DNA of 64,000 bases, taken from contig NZ_NCSM01000011.1 in assembly GCF_002224125.1 (NCBI RefSeq), forward strand, positions 186,001 through 250,000, given 5' to 3'. Every line of letters begins with the position of its first letter. The first letter of the stretch is position 1. Origin of the DNA: Streptomyces sp. NBS 14/10. Its GTDB lineage: Bacteria; Actinomycetota; Actinomycetes; Streptomycetales; Streptomycetaceae. The notes beneath the pieces were generated by a model. The model was given only the letters and a program-made list of their open reading frames with translations, searched no databases and was not told the DNA's origin. The translations under genes and the position numbers were made by a program. Below, piece after piece: positions 50,796 through 59,339 of this stretch.

Positions 50796-53060
50796 TCAGG
50801 CGAGTTGGGTCTCGCGGGTCTTCTGCTGGATCCGGAAGATCACGAACTCCGCCGGGAAGACCGGCGCGACACCGATGACACAGATGAGCCGGCCGCCTGC
50901 GAGGTCGTCCTCGGTCATCGTGGTGCGGTCGCAGGCGACGAAGAACGCCTCGTCGGGGGTGGTGCCGGCGAGCGCGCCGCTGCGCCAGACCGTGGTGAGG
51001 AAGTTGGTGACCGTCTGGCGGACCAGTGCCCACAGCGCCTCGTCGTTCGGCTCGAACACCACCCACTGGGTGCCCTCGTCGATCGACTCCTCGAGATAGA
51101 GGAACAGCCGCCGGACATTGATGTACTTCCACGAGCTGTCCGAGGAGAGCGTGCGGGCGCCCCATACCCGGTGGCCCATCCCGGGGAAGAACCGCAGCGC
51201 GTTGATGCCCTTGGGGTTGAGCAGGTCCTGATGGCGCTTGGTGATGTCCTGGGCGATGCCGTCGGTGAGCCGGATGCCGCGGATGACGGCGTTGGCGGGC
51301 GCCTTGTGCACCCCGCGCTCCACGTCCACGCGCGCGTAGATCCCGGCCATATGGCCCGAGGGCGGCACCTCGACGTCGCGGTTGGTCGACGGGTCGCGGG
51401 TGACCAGCCACGGGTGGTAGAGCGCCGCGTACTTGGTGTCGAACGGCTCACGGAACGCCTGGACGCCCTCGATGTCCAGACCGTCCTGCGGGTCGAGGAT
51501 CGCGAACCGGTCCCGCAGCAGCTCGCAGTGGGTGACCAGGGCCGATTCGACCGTCCCCGACCACACTCCCGGCACCGCGCAGACGGCCACCTCGTCGATG
51601 TCCTCCAGCGCGGCGATCCCGGTCCGCTTGCCGCTGCCGCCGTCCTCGCCGACGAAGTCGGCCACGCTCAGACCTCCGTAGGCGTCGTCCCCGTCCGCCA
51701 GCGTCAGCCAGGACCCGACCGCGGGCACGGGGAACTTCGCCGGGTCGGTGGACAGCGCCCCCAGCGCCACCGCCCGCACCAGCTGCGAGCGGCCGGCCAG
51801 GGTGGTCACCAGGTTCGCCGGTGCGTCGCCGGTGAGCCGGAGGTTGGGGTGGCTCTCCGTCACCACGGCGCCGGACGGGTCGGCGAACCGGGCGTCGACC
51901 TGCGCCTCGACCAGGTGCAGCCGATCGGTTTCGAACAGCGTCCCGGGCACGTCCGCGTCGAAGGTGACGAGGTCCGCGGCGATCGCCACGACGGTGCGGA
52001 TGGTCAGATGGGTGCCGTCGTCGAGCTGGACGACCGCGCCCTCGTACAGCCGGCTCGCGCCACCGACCCGCAGCGTCGGCCCCGCCGAGGTGTTGCCCCG
52101 GCGCACCCGGCGCACCACCAGCCCCCTGCGCCACGCCTCATGTGCCGCGCCGGACGGCAGGGTCAGCGTGACCTTCCCGTCCGCCGGCTGACCGACCTGG
52201 ACCTTGAACCGGCCGGTGCCGATCTGCACCCAGACATCGGGCGGCAGATCGTCGGGGTCGAGCCCGGCGACCGCGGCGACCTCGACCGTCTCGCTGTCCG
52301 CGGCGGCGTCCGCGGCGAGCTGTGTGACGAAGAGCGCGCCCTCCTGCGGATCCGGCAGCACCGGCAGCGCGGCCGAGGCCATTGGCTGGATCCGCACCTG
52401 GACCGCGCCGCCCCATGAGCCGGGGCTCACGGCGGTGAACTCCAGCGTCTCCTCCGCGCTGCGCGCCCCGATCTGCACATAGTCGCCGCGGCCCGCTCTG
52501 ACCTCGGCGGTCAGCCCGGCGTCCAGTTCGACACGGTGGGCGGTCGCGTCGTAGGCGGCCACAGCGGCGGTGTGGATCACCTGCTGGTCGTCGCCGCGGA
52601 AGAGCTGGATCTGCTGTCCGACGCCGGAGAACCCGATCAGATGGCCGAGTTCCAGGCGGGTCGCGCCCTTGGCGGCGTCACGGGCGACCGGGCTCACCAG
52701 GCCATGGCCCAGCACCCCCGAGGCCGGCGTCGCCTGCCTGCTCGCGACCCGCTTGACGTACAGCCGCTGACCGCCGTTGTCGAAGAAGCCCTTGACCGCC
52801 AGCGGGAACAGCCACCAGCGGCCGCCTTCCTTGGGGTCGTTCGCCCAGGTGTCCCGGATCAGGGCGTCCGGCTCGGGGAGGAACCCGCCGAACGTGTTCT
52901 GGAACTCCAGGAAGTTGGTGACCAGCTTGGGCTTACCGGTGTACGGACCGCGCACGGTGACCCCGGCCATGCCGGCCGTACTGGTGCTCACCCCCGCGAT
53001 CGGCCGTGGGCCCGCATCGATCTCCTCGATGTAGACCCCGGGGCTCAGATACTCCGCCAT
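50796..53060 (-). CDS. Contractile sheath protein, first copy (754 aa)
   Basis: N-terminal YLSPGVYIEEIDAGPRPIAGVSTSTAGMAG is the classical sheath start; FFDNGGQRLYVKRV follows; the C-terminal core has GHRVWGARTLSSDSSWKYINVRRLFLYLEESIDEGTQWVVFE and RLICVIGVAPVFPAEFVIFRI. A ~300-residue beta-rich insertion (residues 150-420) is the surface domain typical of larger eCIS sheaths. GAGGAG precedes ATG 53060. Being first and followed by the main tube gene, it should be the body of the sheath. Confidence 0.92.
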   Translation of the reverse strand: MAEYLSPGVYIEEIDAGPRPIAGVSTSTAGMAGVTVRGPYTGKPKLVTNFLEFQNTFGGFLPEPDALIRDTWANDPKEGGRWWLFPLAVKGFFDNGGQRLYVKRVASRQATPASGVLGHGLVSPVARDAAKGATRLELGHLIGFSGVGQQIQLFRGDDQQVIHTAAVAAYDATAHRVELDAGLTAEVRAGRGDYVQIGARSAEETLEFTAVSPGSWGGAVQVRIQPMASAALPVLPDPQEGALFVTQLAADAAADSETVEVAAVAGLDPDDLPPDVWVQIGTGRFKVQVGQPADGKVTLTLPSGAAHEAWRRGLVVRRVRRGNTSAGPTLRVGGASRLYEGAVVQLDDGTHLTIRTVVAIAADLVTFDADVPGTLFETDRLHLVEAQVDARFADPSGAVVTESHPNLRLTGDAPANLVTTLAGRSQLVRAVALGALSTDPAKFPVPAVGSWLTLADGDDAYGGLSVADFVGEDGGSGKRTGIAALEDIDEVAVCAVPGVWSGTVESALVTHCELLRDRFAILDPQDGLDIEGVQAFREPFDTKYAALYHPWLVTRDPSTNRDVEVPPSGHMAGIYARVDVERGVHKAPANAVIRGIRLTDGIAQDITKRHQDLLNPKGINALRFFPGMGHRVWGARTLSSDSSWKYINVRRLFLYLEESIDEGTQWVVFEPNDEALWALVRQTVTNFLTTVWRSGALAGTTPDEAFFVACDRTTMTEDDLAGGRLICVIGVAPVFPAEFVIFRIQQKTRETQLA

Positions 53061-53070
53061 GGACGGCTCC

Positions 53071-53811
53071 TCACTGCTCGCGGATCTCTATGACGTGCCG
53101 GCGCTCGATGTCCTGGGGCAGCCGCACGACCAGCGATCCGGACCGGCCCGGCCGTTCGGTGGCCTCCAGGCGGAACGTCTCCTCGACGGCGTGCTCGTCG
53201 GCCTTCTCGCCCTCCCACCGCAGGGCCAGCCGGAAGGCGCCCGCGGCGTCGGACAGGGTGCGCTCATGCCATGGCGTCAGATCCCGGCTGGTCCGCCCCC
53301 GGGCCTCGACCAGCACATTGGCGATCGGTGTTCGGGTGGTCGCGTCGACCACGGCGCCATGCACCGTGCGCAGCCCCGGCGGGTAGGGGAAGGAGACGCT
53401 CGGCAGCAGCCGGACCAGACGCGGTTCGGTCACCACCGCCGGCGGGTGAGCGTCGTCATACGGGTACACCAGGAACTCGACGCCCACGAGATCGGCCGAG
53501 TACGGCTGCTCGTCGGCCGGGTACAGCGGCTGGTAGCCGGCGGCCGCGAAGCGGGCGCGGTGGCGCCGCGGCCGGGCCGCCCACGGCTCACCGCATCTGC
53601 CGAGACCCGGATAGGCGAGGGCGGCGCTGGGCGTGCGCACCGGCACATCGTCCAGCGGCAGCCAGGCGCCGTCGCCGTCGCCCTCGTCGTCGAATCGGTC
53701 CAGCTGGACCGCCACCCCCGCGCTGCGCACCCGCCGCGCGTAGTCGTCGAACGGGATGAACCAGGCCGGGCTGTAGAGCGTCGAACCGGACAGCGGCATG
53801 AAGCGGCTCAT
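53071..53811 (-). CDS. eCIS-associated protein with carboxypeptidase-regulatory-like domain (246 aa)
   Basis: An N-terminal eCIS-type region (STLYSPAWFIPFDDY) is followed by a beta-sandwich: VHGAVVDATTRTPIANVLVEARG, then LSDAAGAFRLALRWEG, the CarboxypepD_reg-like pattern. Such domains often sit on virion or pilus surfaces. It lies between the cap and sheath genes, coupled by a 4-bp overlap to the cap gene. Its role may be decoration or end capping. Confidence 0.75.
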   Translation of the reverse strand: MSRFMPLSGSTLYSPAWFIPFDDYARRVRSAGVAVQLDRFDDEGDGDGAWLPLDDVPVRTPSAALAYPGLGRCGEPWAARPRRHRARFAAAGYQPLYPADEQPYSADLVGVEFLVYPYDDAHPPAVVTEPRLVRLLPSVSFPYPPGLRTVHGAVVDATTRTPIANVLVEARGRTSRDLTPWHERTLSDAAGAFRLALRWEGEKADEHAVEETFRLEATERPGRSGSLVVRLPQDIERRHVIEIREQ

Positions 53812-54386
53812 GGCATCGCCGCCCCGCTGATGGCCCGGCTGTGCACCGGGCGGACCGCCGTCTCGGTGGCGGAGTCCAGGTTGACTACGCGCACCTCGTA
53901 GTTCAGCGACAGCCGGTACGGCTTCTGGATCGCGTACCAGACCCAGGACTTCTGGTCCAAGGTGAGCGGGGTCAGGCTGAGGTGCAGCGAGTCGGTGCTC
54001 GCCGCCAGGCTGCCGGACAGCTGGATGCCATCCAGGATCGCGTCGTCGTAGAACGTCTGCAGGGCCCGCCCGAGCATCCGGTGCTGGGTCGCCTGGTCAC
54101 CGCCCCAGGGCGTGACCAGGTACCGCAACAGCAGAGCCATCGGCGGCTTGCGGACGTGTCGCGGGTCGGGGGGCTGGGAGCGCACCGGCGGCCGATTGCG
54201 CGATGTCGGGTCCTCGGCGATCTCATAGAGGAACACGGTCAGTTTCGGCGGGGGTGTCTGTACCGTCTCGGAGAGATCGTTGAGTTCCGCGATCGGCGGT
54301 TCCACCTGGCTGAGCCCGCGCAGGGCCTGGGTCAAGGTCTCCACGATGACCGTCGAGACGTCGGCGATGACGCCGAAGTCACCCAT
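53808..54386 (-). CDS. Tail cap/terminator protein, DUF4255 (Afp16/Pvc16-like)
   Basis: A 192-residue protein: VIADVSTVIVETLTQAL, TPPPKLTVFLYEIAEDPTSRNRPP and the C-terminal KPYRLSLNYEVRVVNLDS match DUF4255 proteins, which cap the distal end of the tube and sheath. First gene of the eCIS operon. GGGGAGGAC precedes ATG 54386. The promoter should lie in 54387-54583. Confidence 0.87.
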   Translation of the reverse strand: MGDFGVIADVSTVIVETLTQALRGLSQVEPPIAELNDLSETVQTPPPKLTVFLYEIAEDPTSRNRPPVRSQPPDPRHVRKPPMALLLRYLVTPWGGDQATQHRMLGRALQTFYDDAILDGIQLSGSLAASTDSLHLSLTPLTLDQKSWVWYAIQKPYRLSLNYEVRVVNLDSATETAVRPVHSRAISGAAMP

Positions 54387-54573
54387 TCACGTCCTCCCCC
54401 CGGTTCCGGCTCCGCGCTCGAAAGCGCGCATCGGGAGCATGCCGGTCCCGGCGTGGCCGGATCGCGATTCGCGCATCACACGAGCGTCACCGACCCGTTT
54501 CGCAACCGGCTGAGACCGGCGATGACGTAACCTGACACGCGCCGACAACGTTGAGGTGACACCGACAAGGCAT

Positions 54574-54591
54574 ATTTCCATTTATGGAAAT
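54574..54591. promoter_or_regulatory. Perfect palindrome over a start codon in the eCIS divergent region
   Basis: ATTTCCATTTATGGAAAT: two perfect 8-bp arms with a TT spacer, in an AT-rich island between the divergent eCIS operon and the SARP side. Its right arm includes the ATG of the 65-residue gene. A dimeric repressor bound here would block that gene and, lying about 190 bp from the eCIS start, could affect the operon too. Confidence 0.6.
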
Positions 54592-54781
54592 CCCCTCAGA
54601 CCGGACCGGTGTTCTGATCCTCCGGGTGTGGGTGGAAGACGGCAGGCCGGACGGCTTCCGTGCCCGCATCGTCCGCACGGGCGGCGCGCACCACGCGCCC
54701 CCCACCGCGGTGAGCGCGGTCGACGACGTACTCAGCGCCGTGCAGACATGGCTCGACCAGTTGCTCGAGCCGGACGGGTGA
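54584..54781 (+). CDS. Small protein of unknown function (65 aa)
   Basis: Reads MEIPSDRTGVLILRVWVEDG at its start, then a strand and an amphipathic helix (AVDDVLSAVQTWLDQLLEPD). There is no good ribosome-binding site, and the ATG sits in the palindrome above, so the mRNA may be leaderless or poorly translated. I do not know its family. It precedes the SARP gene and faces away from the eCIS operon, so a regulatory role is possible. Confidence 0.65.
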   Translation: MEIPSDRTGVLILRVWVEDGRPDGFRARIVRTGGAHHAPPTAVSAVDDVLSAVQTWLDQLLEPDG

Positions 54782-54849
54782 CGATGCCGCGACGTTCCGG
54801 TGATGCCCGGCCATATAACGTCGTTTTACCGAAAGGTCGGATACACGAT

Positions 54850-54869
54850 CATGTTTTGCTCGTAACATG
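54850..54869. promoter_or_regulatory. Dyad upstream of the SARP gene
   Basis: CATGTT-N8-AACATG, 67 bp ahead of the SARP start in the 154-bp gap. Candidate operator; the binding protein is unknown. Confidence 0.4.
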
Positions 54870-54935
54870 GCTCCCGGGCATCCCGCTTGTCGGCAGGGGA
54901 TGGGTCGCTGGAGCCGATATCGCCCCGGGGGGCCG

Positions 54936-55826
54936 ATGAGCGCAGAAGGCCACGTCATCACGTTGAGACTGCTGAAAGGCTTCGCGCTATTGGTCGATCA
55001 TAAGCGCGTTCCGGTTTCTTCCAGCGCCCAACGCCTCCTCGCGTTCCTGGCCCTGCAGGACATGCCGCGGACCCGTACCTATGTGGCCGGCACGCTGTGG
55101 CCGGACGTCACGGCATCCCGCGCGAACGCCAACCTCCGGTCCTCCTTGTGGCGCGCGACACGCACGGGACATCAGGTCATCGACGCGTCCACACAGGAAT
55201 TGGCGATCCGCAAACACATCGACGTGGACCTCCACACGGCGGCGCGGCACGCACACCGGCTGCTCGACATGTCGCACCCCTGCGACGACATCCTCACCGC
55301 CCAGACGCGGGCGGACCTCTCGGCCGATCTGTTACCCGAGTGGTCGGAGAACGAGTGGGTGCTGATCGAGCAGGAGCAGTACCACGAACTCAGGCTGTAC
55401 GCCCTGGAGGCGATGACCGAACGGCTGACCGCGGCGGGCCGCCACGGCGAAGCCGTCGCCGCCGGGCTCGCCGCCGTCCGCGCGGAGCCCCTGCGGGAAA
55501 GCGCTCATCGCGTCCTCATGAACGCACATCTCGCCGCCGGCAACAGAGGCGCGGCGCTGCTGCAGTACGAACAATGCGGCCGCGTCCTGCGGGAGGAACT
55601 GGGCCTGGAGCCCTCCCAGACGCTGCGCAACCTGGTCTCGCCGCACACCGAGGCGGGCGCCCTCAAGACGCCGGCGCGTCGGGTCGTCCGCCACCCGGCG
55701 AGCGATACCCTGAGGGACGCCACGGACGAAGCCGAGCGCGTCACCTTCTCCCAGGCCGAGCCGCGCCCCCTCCCAAGATCCAGACGCGCCGGCACCGGCC
55801 CGCCCATGCCGTCGCGTCCTCAATAG
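54936..55826 (+). CDS. SARP/BTAD-type transcriptional regulator
   Basis: A 296-residue regulator. The first ~90 residues are a winged-helix DNA-binding domain (LLAFLALQDMPRTRTYVAGTLWPDVTASRANANLRSSLWR), followed by a BTAD all-helical domain (LTAAGRHGEAVAAGLAAVRAEPLRESAHRVLMNAHLAAGNRGAALLQYEQC). The tail is disordered. SARP proteins activate clusters by binding repeats near -35. Leu codon 133 (55332-55334) is TTA, so expression should need bldA tRNA and be late in development. ATG 54936 follows a GGGGGG stretch. It is divergent from the eCIS operon; regulation of that operon is inferred. Confidence 0.82.
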   Translation: MSAEGHVITLRLLKGFALLVDHKRVPVSSSAQRLLAFLALQDMPRTRTYVAGTLWPDVTASRANANLRSSLWRATRTGHQVIDASTQELAIRKHIDVDLHTAARHAHRLLDMSHPCDDILTAQTRADLSADLLPEWSENEWVLIEQEQYHELRLYALEAMTERLTAAGRHGEAVAAGLAAVRAEPLRESAHRVLMNAHLAAGNRGAALLQYEQCGRVLREELGLEPSQTLRNLVSPHTEAGALKTPARRVVRHPASDTLRDATDEAERVTFSQAEPRPLPRSRRAGTGPPMPSRPQ

Positions 55827-55891
55827 ACAGCCACTCGGGTGGCAAAAAGCGACCTCTCCGAGCAACACCCGTCAAGTCGGGCGAAGAATTG

Positions 55892-57265
55892 ATGCCTATA
55901 GTATTGCGGGTGTTGTCGCGAATAAACTGCAGAATTAAGTTCGCCGCGTGGCGTCAGCCACGGGCGATCCTGTGGGCCACGGCGGGCGTGGTGACCCTCG
56001 GATTCCTCATCGCGCTGGAGATCGCCGCGCGCCGCTACACCGGCGAACCAGGGCCGATCACCAATCAGGCGCGAGAGGTCATTTTCGCCCCCAAACCCGG
56101 GCCGCTGTACGGCGGTATGGCGTTGATGATGGTGGTGCTCACCTGGCGGCAACGGTTCATCGCGCTTGGTGCCGCGATCGGCATCGACATCGTCTTCGTA
56201 CTGGTGCGGTGGGCGATCGGCGCCAACGTACCCGCTGACCACTTCTTCGGCAACGGCGCGCTGTGGGTGATGCTGGGCGTCGGGGTCATCGCTGTCACGC
56301 GCCGCACCGGCCGGGAACGGGCCCTGCTGCTGAAGGGCGTCGGGCTCGGCCTGCTGCTGGTGGCCGGCCGCAAGACCGGCGACACCTGGCTCCTGATCAC
56401 GGCGAAGACCCGCCCGAACGTGCTCGACGAGTACGTGGCAACCGCCGATCACGCACTGGGCAACCCGTCGTGGCTGGCAGGCCGGATTCTCAGGGCCACC
56501 GAGCCGATCGGCACCCACCTTCTCGACTGGGTCTACGGTGAGCTCGCGGTGGCCGCGATCGTCGTCGCGCTGTACCAGCTGCGCAACGTGGCGGTCGAGC
56601 GCCGCTTCCCGAAGCACCACCTGGTGCGCACGTTTCTGGTGATCGGCCTCGTCGGGCCGGCCTTCTACATGATCTTCCCGGTGGTCGGACCGATCTTCAC
56701 CTTTGGCCCGGGCACCTCCGGCACCGGCGGCCTGCAATGGGCGGTGGCCAACCTGTGGCCGAACACGCTGCCACCGATCAAACCCCCGCACCCGGTGCCG
56801 TACGACGGGATCACCCCCCGCAACTGCATGCCCAGCCTGCACACGGCGTGGGCTGTCGCGATCTTCATTCATTCCCGCAAGGGCCCACGGCTGCTGCGCT
56901 TCGCCGGCGCGTTCTGGCTCGTTGCCACGCTCGGCGCGACGCTGGGCTTCGGCTACCACTACGGCGTGGATCTCATCGCCGGCGTGGTGTTCACGCTCAC
57001 GATCGAGGCGGCCTTGCGCTCGCTCGACCGTGGCTGGGACCGGTCAGGACTCCAGCTGGTCGCTTACGGCACTACGGTCTTCGCCGCGCTGCTGGTGTCG
57101 TATCGCTATCTGCCGATGGAGATGGCCACGCATCCATGGGTGTTCGGACCACTTCTCATTCTGGCGCTGGCCTCAGTGATCTACGGCTATGTACGGACCA
57201 CCGGACGGTGGGAACCGAAGGCCGCACCAGCGCCGCGACCGGAACCGCAACCCGAACTGGTCTGA
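55892..57265 (+). CDS. Integral membrane PAP2-like phosphatase/phosphotransferase (Aur1-like)
   Basis: A 457-residue membrane protein with about ten helices. The catalytic site appears as RNCMPSLHTAWAV (PAP2 motif 2) and GFGYHYGVDLIAG (motif 3). This pattern is that of bacterial Aur1/Ipt1-like enzymes, which act on lipid phosphates or transfer phosphoinositol-type headgroups. ATG 55892 has only a weak GAAG ribosome site. It lies 65 bp after the SARP gene, possibly in the same transcript. Whether it serves the eCIS or only shares the regulator is unknown. Confidence 0.8.
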   Translation: MPIVLRVLSRINCRIKFAAWRQPRAILWATAGVVTLGFLIALEIAARRYTGEPGPITNQAREVIFAPKPGPLYGGMALMMVVLTWRQRFIALGAAIGIDIVFVLVRWAIGANVPADHFFGNGALWVMLGVGVIAVTRRTGRERALLLKGVGLGLLLVAGRKTGDTWLLITAKTRPNVLDEYVATADHALGNPSWLAGRILRATEPIGTHLLDWVYGELAVAAIVVALYQLRNVAVERRFPKHHLVRTFLVIGLVGPAFYMIFPVVGPIFTFGPGTSGTGGLQWAVANLWPNTLPPIKPPHPVPYDGITPRNCMPSLHTAWAVAIFIHSRKGPRLLRFAGAFWLVATLGATLGFGYHYGVDLIAGVVFTLTIEAALRSLDRGWDRSGLQLVAYGTTVFAALLVSYRYLPMEMATHPWVFGPLLILALASVIYGYVRTTGRWEPKAAPAPRPEPQPELV

Positions 57266-57376
57266 GTCACGATCGCGCGCCGGCCGTCATCGCCTGCCGG
57301 ACGTCGGCCCACAGCTGCGACATCAGGCCCTGGGAGACCGCGCCCCAGCGCCGGCGCGCCCGGACCGTGCACCCGG

Positions 57377-58288
57377 TCACCGAGATTGCCCGTGGCGTGG
57401 GGGATCACCCGGCGGTGTGGTGATGGCGGTGCGGTAGAACTCGGCTGCGGTGACGGCGGCGGGGACACCGAGTTCGGCGGCGACCGCGGTGATCGCGGTG
57501 GCGCCGACGGCGAGGTCGGCTCGGCCGTCGGTGGTGTAATGCGGTGCGATGAACGCCTCGTAGTGGGCTCGGACTTCGTCCTCGGTGTGTCGGCCGAGGA
57601 ACGTCAGCATGTGCCGCACCGTGGTGTCGGGATCGTTGTGGACCACTTGCAGGGCGCGCCGGTGCGCTCGTACGACGGCCTGGACCGCGGGGTCGTTTGG
57701 GTCGGTGTGGGTGGGGTCGACGGCCACGCCCACGGTGGGGATCTGGAAGTGGCCGCCGATCCAGGCCGGTATCTGCCAGCCGTGCTCGGCGGCGACCGCT
57801 TCGGGTGCCATGGTGCTGCCGACCAGGGCTGCATCGATGCTGCCGTCCTGCAGCCGGCGCAGGTCCATGCCGTAGTCGCCGGGCCGGCGGACGATGGTCC
57901 GGATGTCGCGGTCCGGGTCGAGGCCGGTTTGACGCAGCACGATCCGGGTGAAGCACCCGGGCGCGGTGTGGGGGGCGGGTACCGCCAGCCGCCGGCCGGC
58001 CAGGTCGGCCAGGGAGGTCAGGTCGGGGCGGGCGAGGAACCAGAACAGCGGGCGGTGGGTGTTGACATTGAGCACGATCCAGGGGATGCCATCGGTCAGT
58101 CGGGACAGCAGTGCCCGGCCGAGCCCGATGGTGGCGCCGTGGCGCAGCCGCTCCTCGTCCCAGGAGCATCCGTCGCGCAGCGCGACGTGGACGTCCTCGT
58201 CGGCGTAGTAGTCCTCCTGGTCGGCGATGTAGGCGACCAGTTCCTCATGCAGGCCCCGCCCGACGTAGGCGAGATCGATCGTGTACAT
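57377..58288 (-). CDS. NMT1/THI5-like periplasmic-fold binding protein without signal peptide
   Basis: A 303-residue protein of the SBP type II fold: YTIDLAYVGRGLHEELVAYIADQEDYYADEDVHVALRDG at the start, then LADLAGRRLAVPAPHTAPGCFTRIVL and DAALVGSTMAPEAVAA. The start at ATG 58288 (AGGGAGA upstream) leaves no signal peptide or lipobox, so it is either cytosolic or an enzyme/sensor of the same fold. No ABC permease or ATPase gene is next to it. It lies 74 bp downstream of the SDR gene and may be co-transcribed. Confidence 0.75.
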   Translation of the reverse strand: MYTIDLAYVGRGLHEELVAYIADQEDYYADEDVHVALRDGCSWDEERLRHGATIGLGRALLSRLTDGIPWIVLNVNTHRPLFWFLARPDLTSLADLAGRRLAVPAPHTAPGCFTRIVLRQTGLDPDRDIRTIVRRPGDYGMDLRRLQDGSIDAALVGSTMAPEAVAAEHGWQIPAWIGGHFQIPTVGVAVDPTHTDPNDPAVQAVVRAHRRALQVVHNDPDTTVRHMLTFLGRHTEDEVRAHYEAFIAPHYTTDGRADLAVGATAITAVAAELGVPAAVTAAEFYRTAITTPPGDPPRHGQSR

Positions 58289-58362
58289 GAACGTCTCCCT
58301 TGATCGTGTCACCGCCATGAGCCCGTGGCCCCGTGGCCCCGTGTGCCGAGAACGGCGGGGCG

Positions 58363-59118
58363 TCAGTACATGGACATCCCGCCGTTGACCACGGCCGTGG
58401 TGCCGGTCATGAAGGCGTTGTCCTCGCCGGCGTAGAAGGCGACCGCTTGGGCGACGTCGGAGGGGTGTGCCAGACGGCCCAGCGGGGTGGCTGCCACCTG
58501 CTGCCGCATGTGCGCATCGTCGAACACATGCGCGATGCGGGTGTCCGCCACCGGGCCGGGCGCGACAATGTTGACCGTGATGCCCTGCGGGCCCAGTTCC
58601 TGGGCGAGGTACCGGGCGAACTGCTCCAGGGCGGCCTTGGACGTGCCCAGTGCGATCATGCCCTCCCGGGGCCGGCGGCTGAGGCCGGTACCGAGGTAGA
58701 TGATGCGTCCCCAGCCCCGTTCAGTCATGGCGGGCAGGACGGCTTTGGTGACCGCGAACGCCGCACGCATCTCGTCGTTGAGCTTGCCGCCCAGTTCTTC
58801 CCATGTCATGTCCTGGAACGCCTTGACCGCGTACGGGATGAGCGCGTTGTGCACGAGCACGTCAATGCCGCCCCAGGCCGCCCGGACCTGCTCGATCATG
58901 CTCTCGACGGCCACTGCCTCACGCACGTCGGCCTGCACGGCCCTGGCCTGGCCGCCCGCGGCCTCGATACCGGCCACAACCTCCTCGGCCGCCTTGCTGT
59001 TGCGGAGGTAGTTGATCACCACGCGCATCCCCCGCTCGGCCAGAAGGCCCGCGGTGGTCGCACCGATTCCGCTGCTTGCCCCTGTCACCAATGCCACCCT
59101 GTTGGTTACCCCGGTCAC
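58363..59118 (-). CDS. SDR-family protein lacking the catalytic tyrosine
   Basis: A 251-residue classical SDR by length and by the Rossmann motif TGASSGIGATTAGLLAERG and the HNALIPY region. The active-site YxxxK reads LGTSK: Leu157 replaces Tyr, and K161 remains; the preceding Ser position is also altered (IIYLGTGLS). The codons at this site are clear, so it is not a reading error on my part. It may be a non-classical reductase, an enoyl-reductase-like enzyme, or an inactive partner. Divergent from the GlxA regulator at 59340, the likely controller. Confidence 0.85.
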   Translation of the reverse strand: MTGVTNRVALVTGASSGIGATTAGLLAERGMRVVINYLRNSKAAEEVVAGIEAAGGQARAVQADVREAVAVESMIEQVRAAWGGIDVLVHNALIPYAVKAFQDMTWEELGGKLNDEMRAAFAVTKAVLPAMTERGWGRIIYLGTGLSRRPREGMIALGTSKAALEQFARYLAQELGPQGITVNIVAPGPVADTRIAHVFDDAHMRQQVAATPLGRLAHPSDVAQAVAFYAGEDNAFMTGTTAVVNGGMSMY

Positions 59119-59339
59119 GGGCCCACCTCCTGCTCATCACCGCCTCTACAGTTCCCAGGGTGGCTCCGCATCCCTGCGCCGCCAAAGCACTCCTTCCGCC
59201 TCGCCCCGGCGGCACCGCTTCCGAGGAGCGGACTGGGAGGTTTTGTCTCTCAGCAGGGAGCAAACCGGTCGTGGTCCAGGTTCTGGTCGAAGGCGTACGG
59301 TGGCCCCGGGGCGATCCGCGCACCGCCCGGAGGCATCCG

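Noticed and set aside
29939..54386. Prophage
   Set aside because: No terminase, portal, capsid, integrase or lysis genes; AAA+ ATPase, DUF4255 cap and tape-measure form the eCIS pattern.
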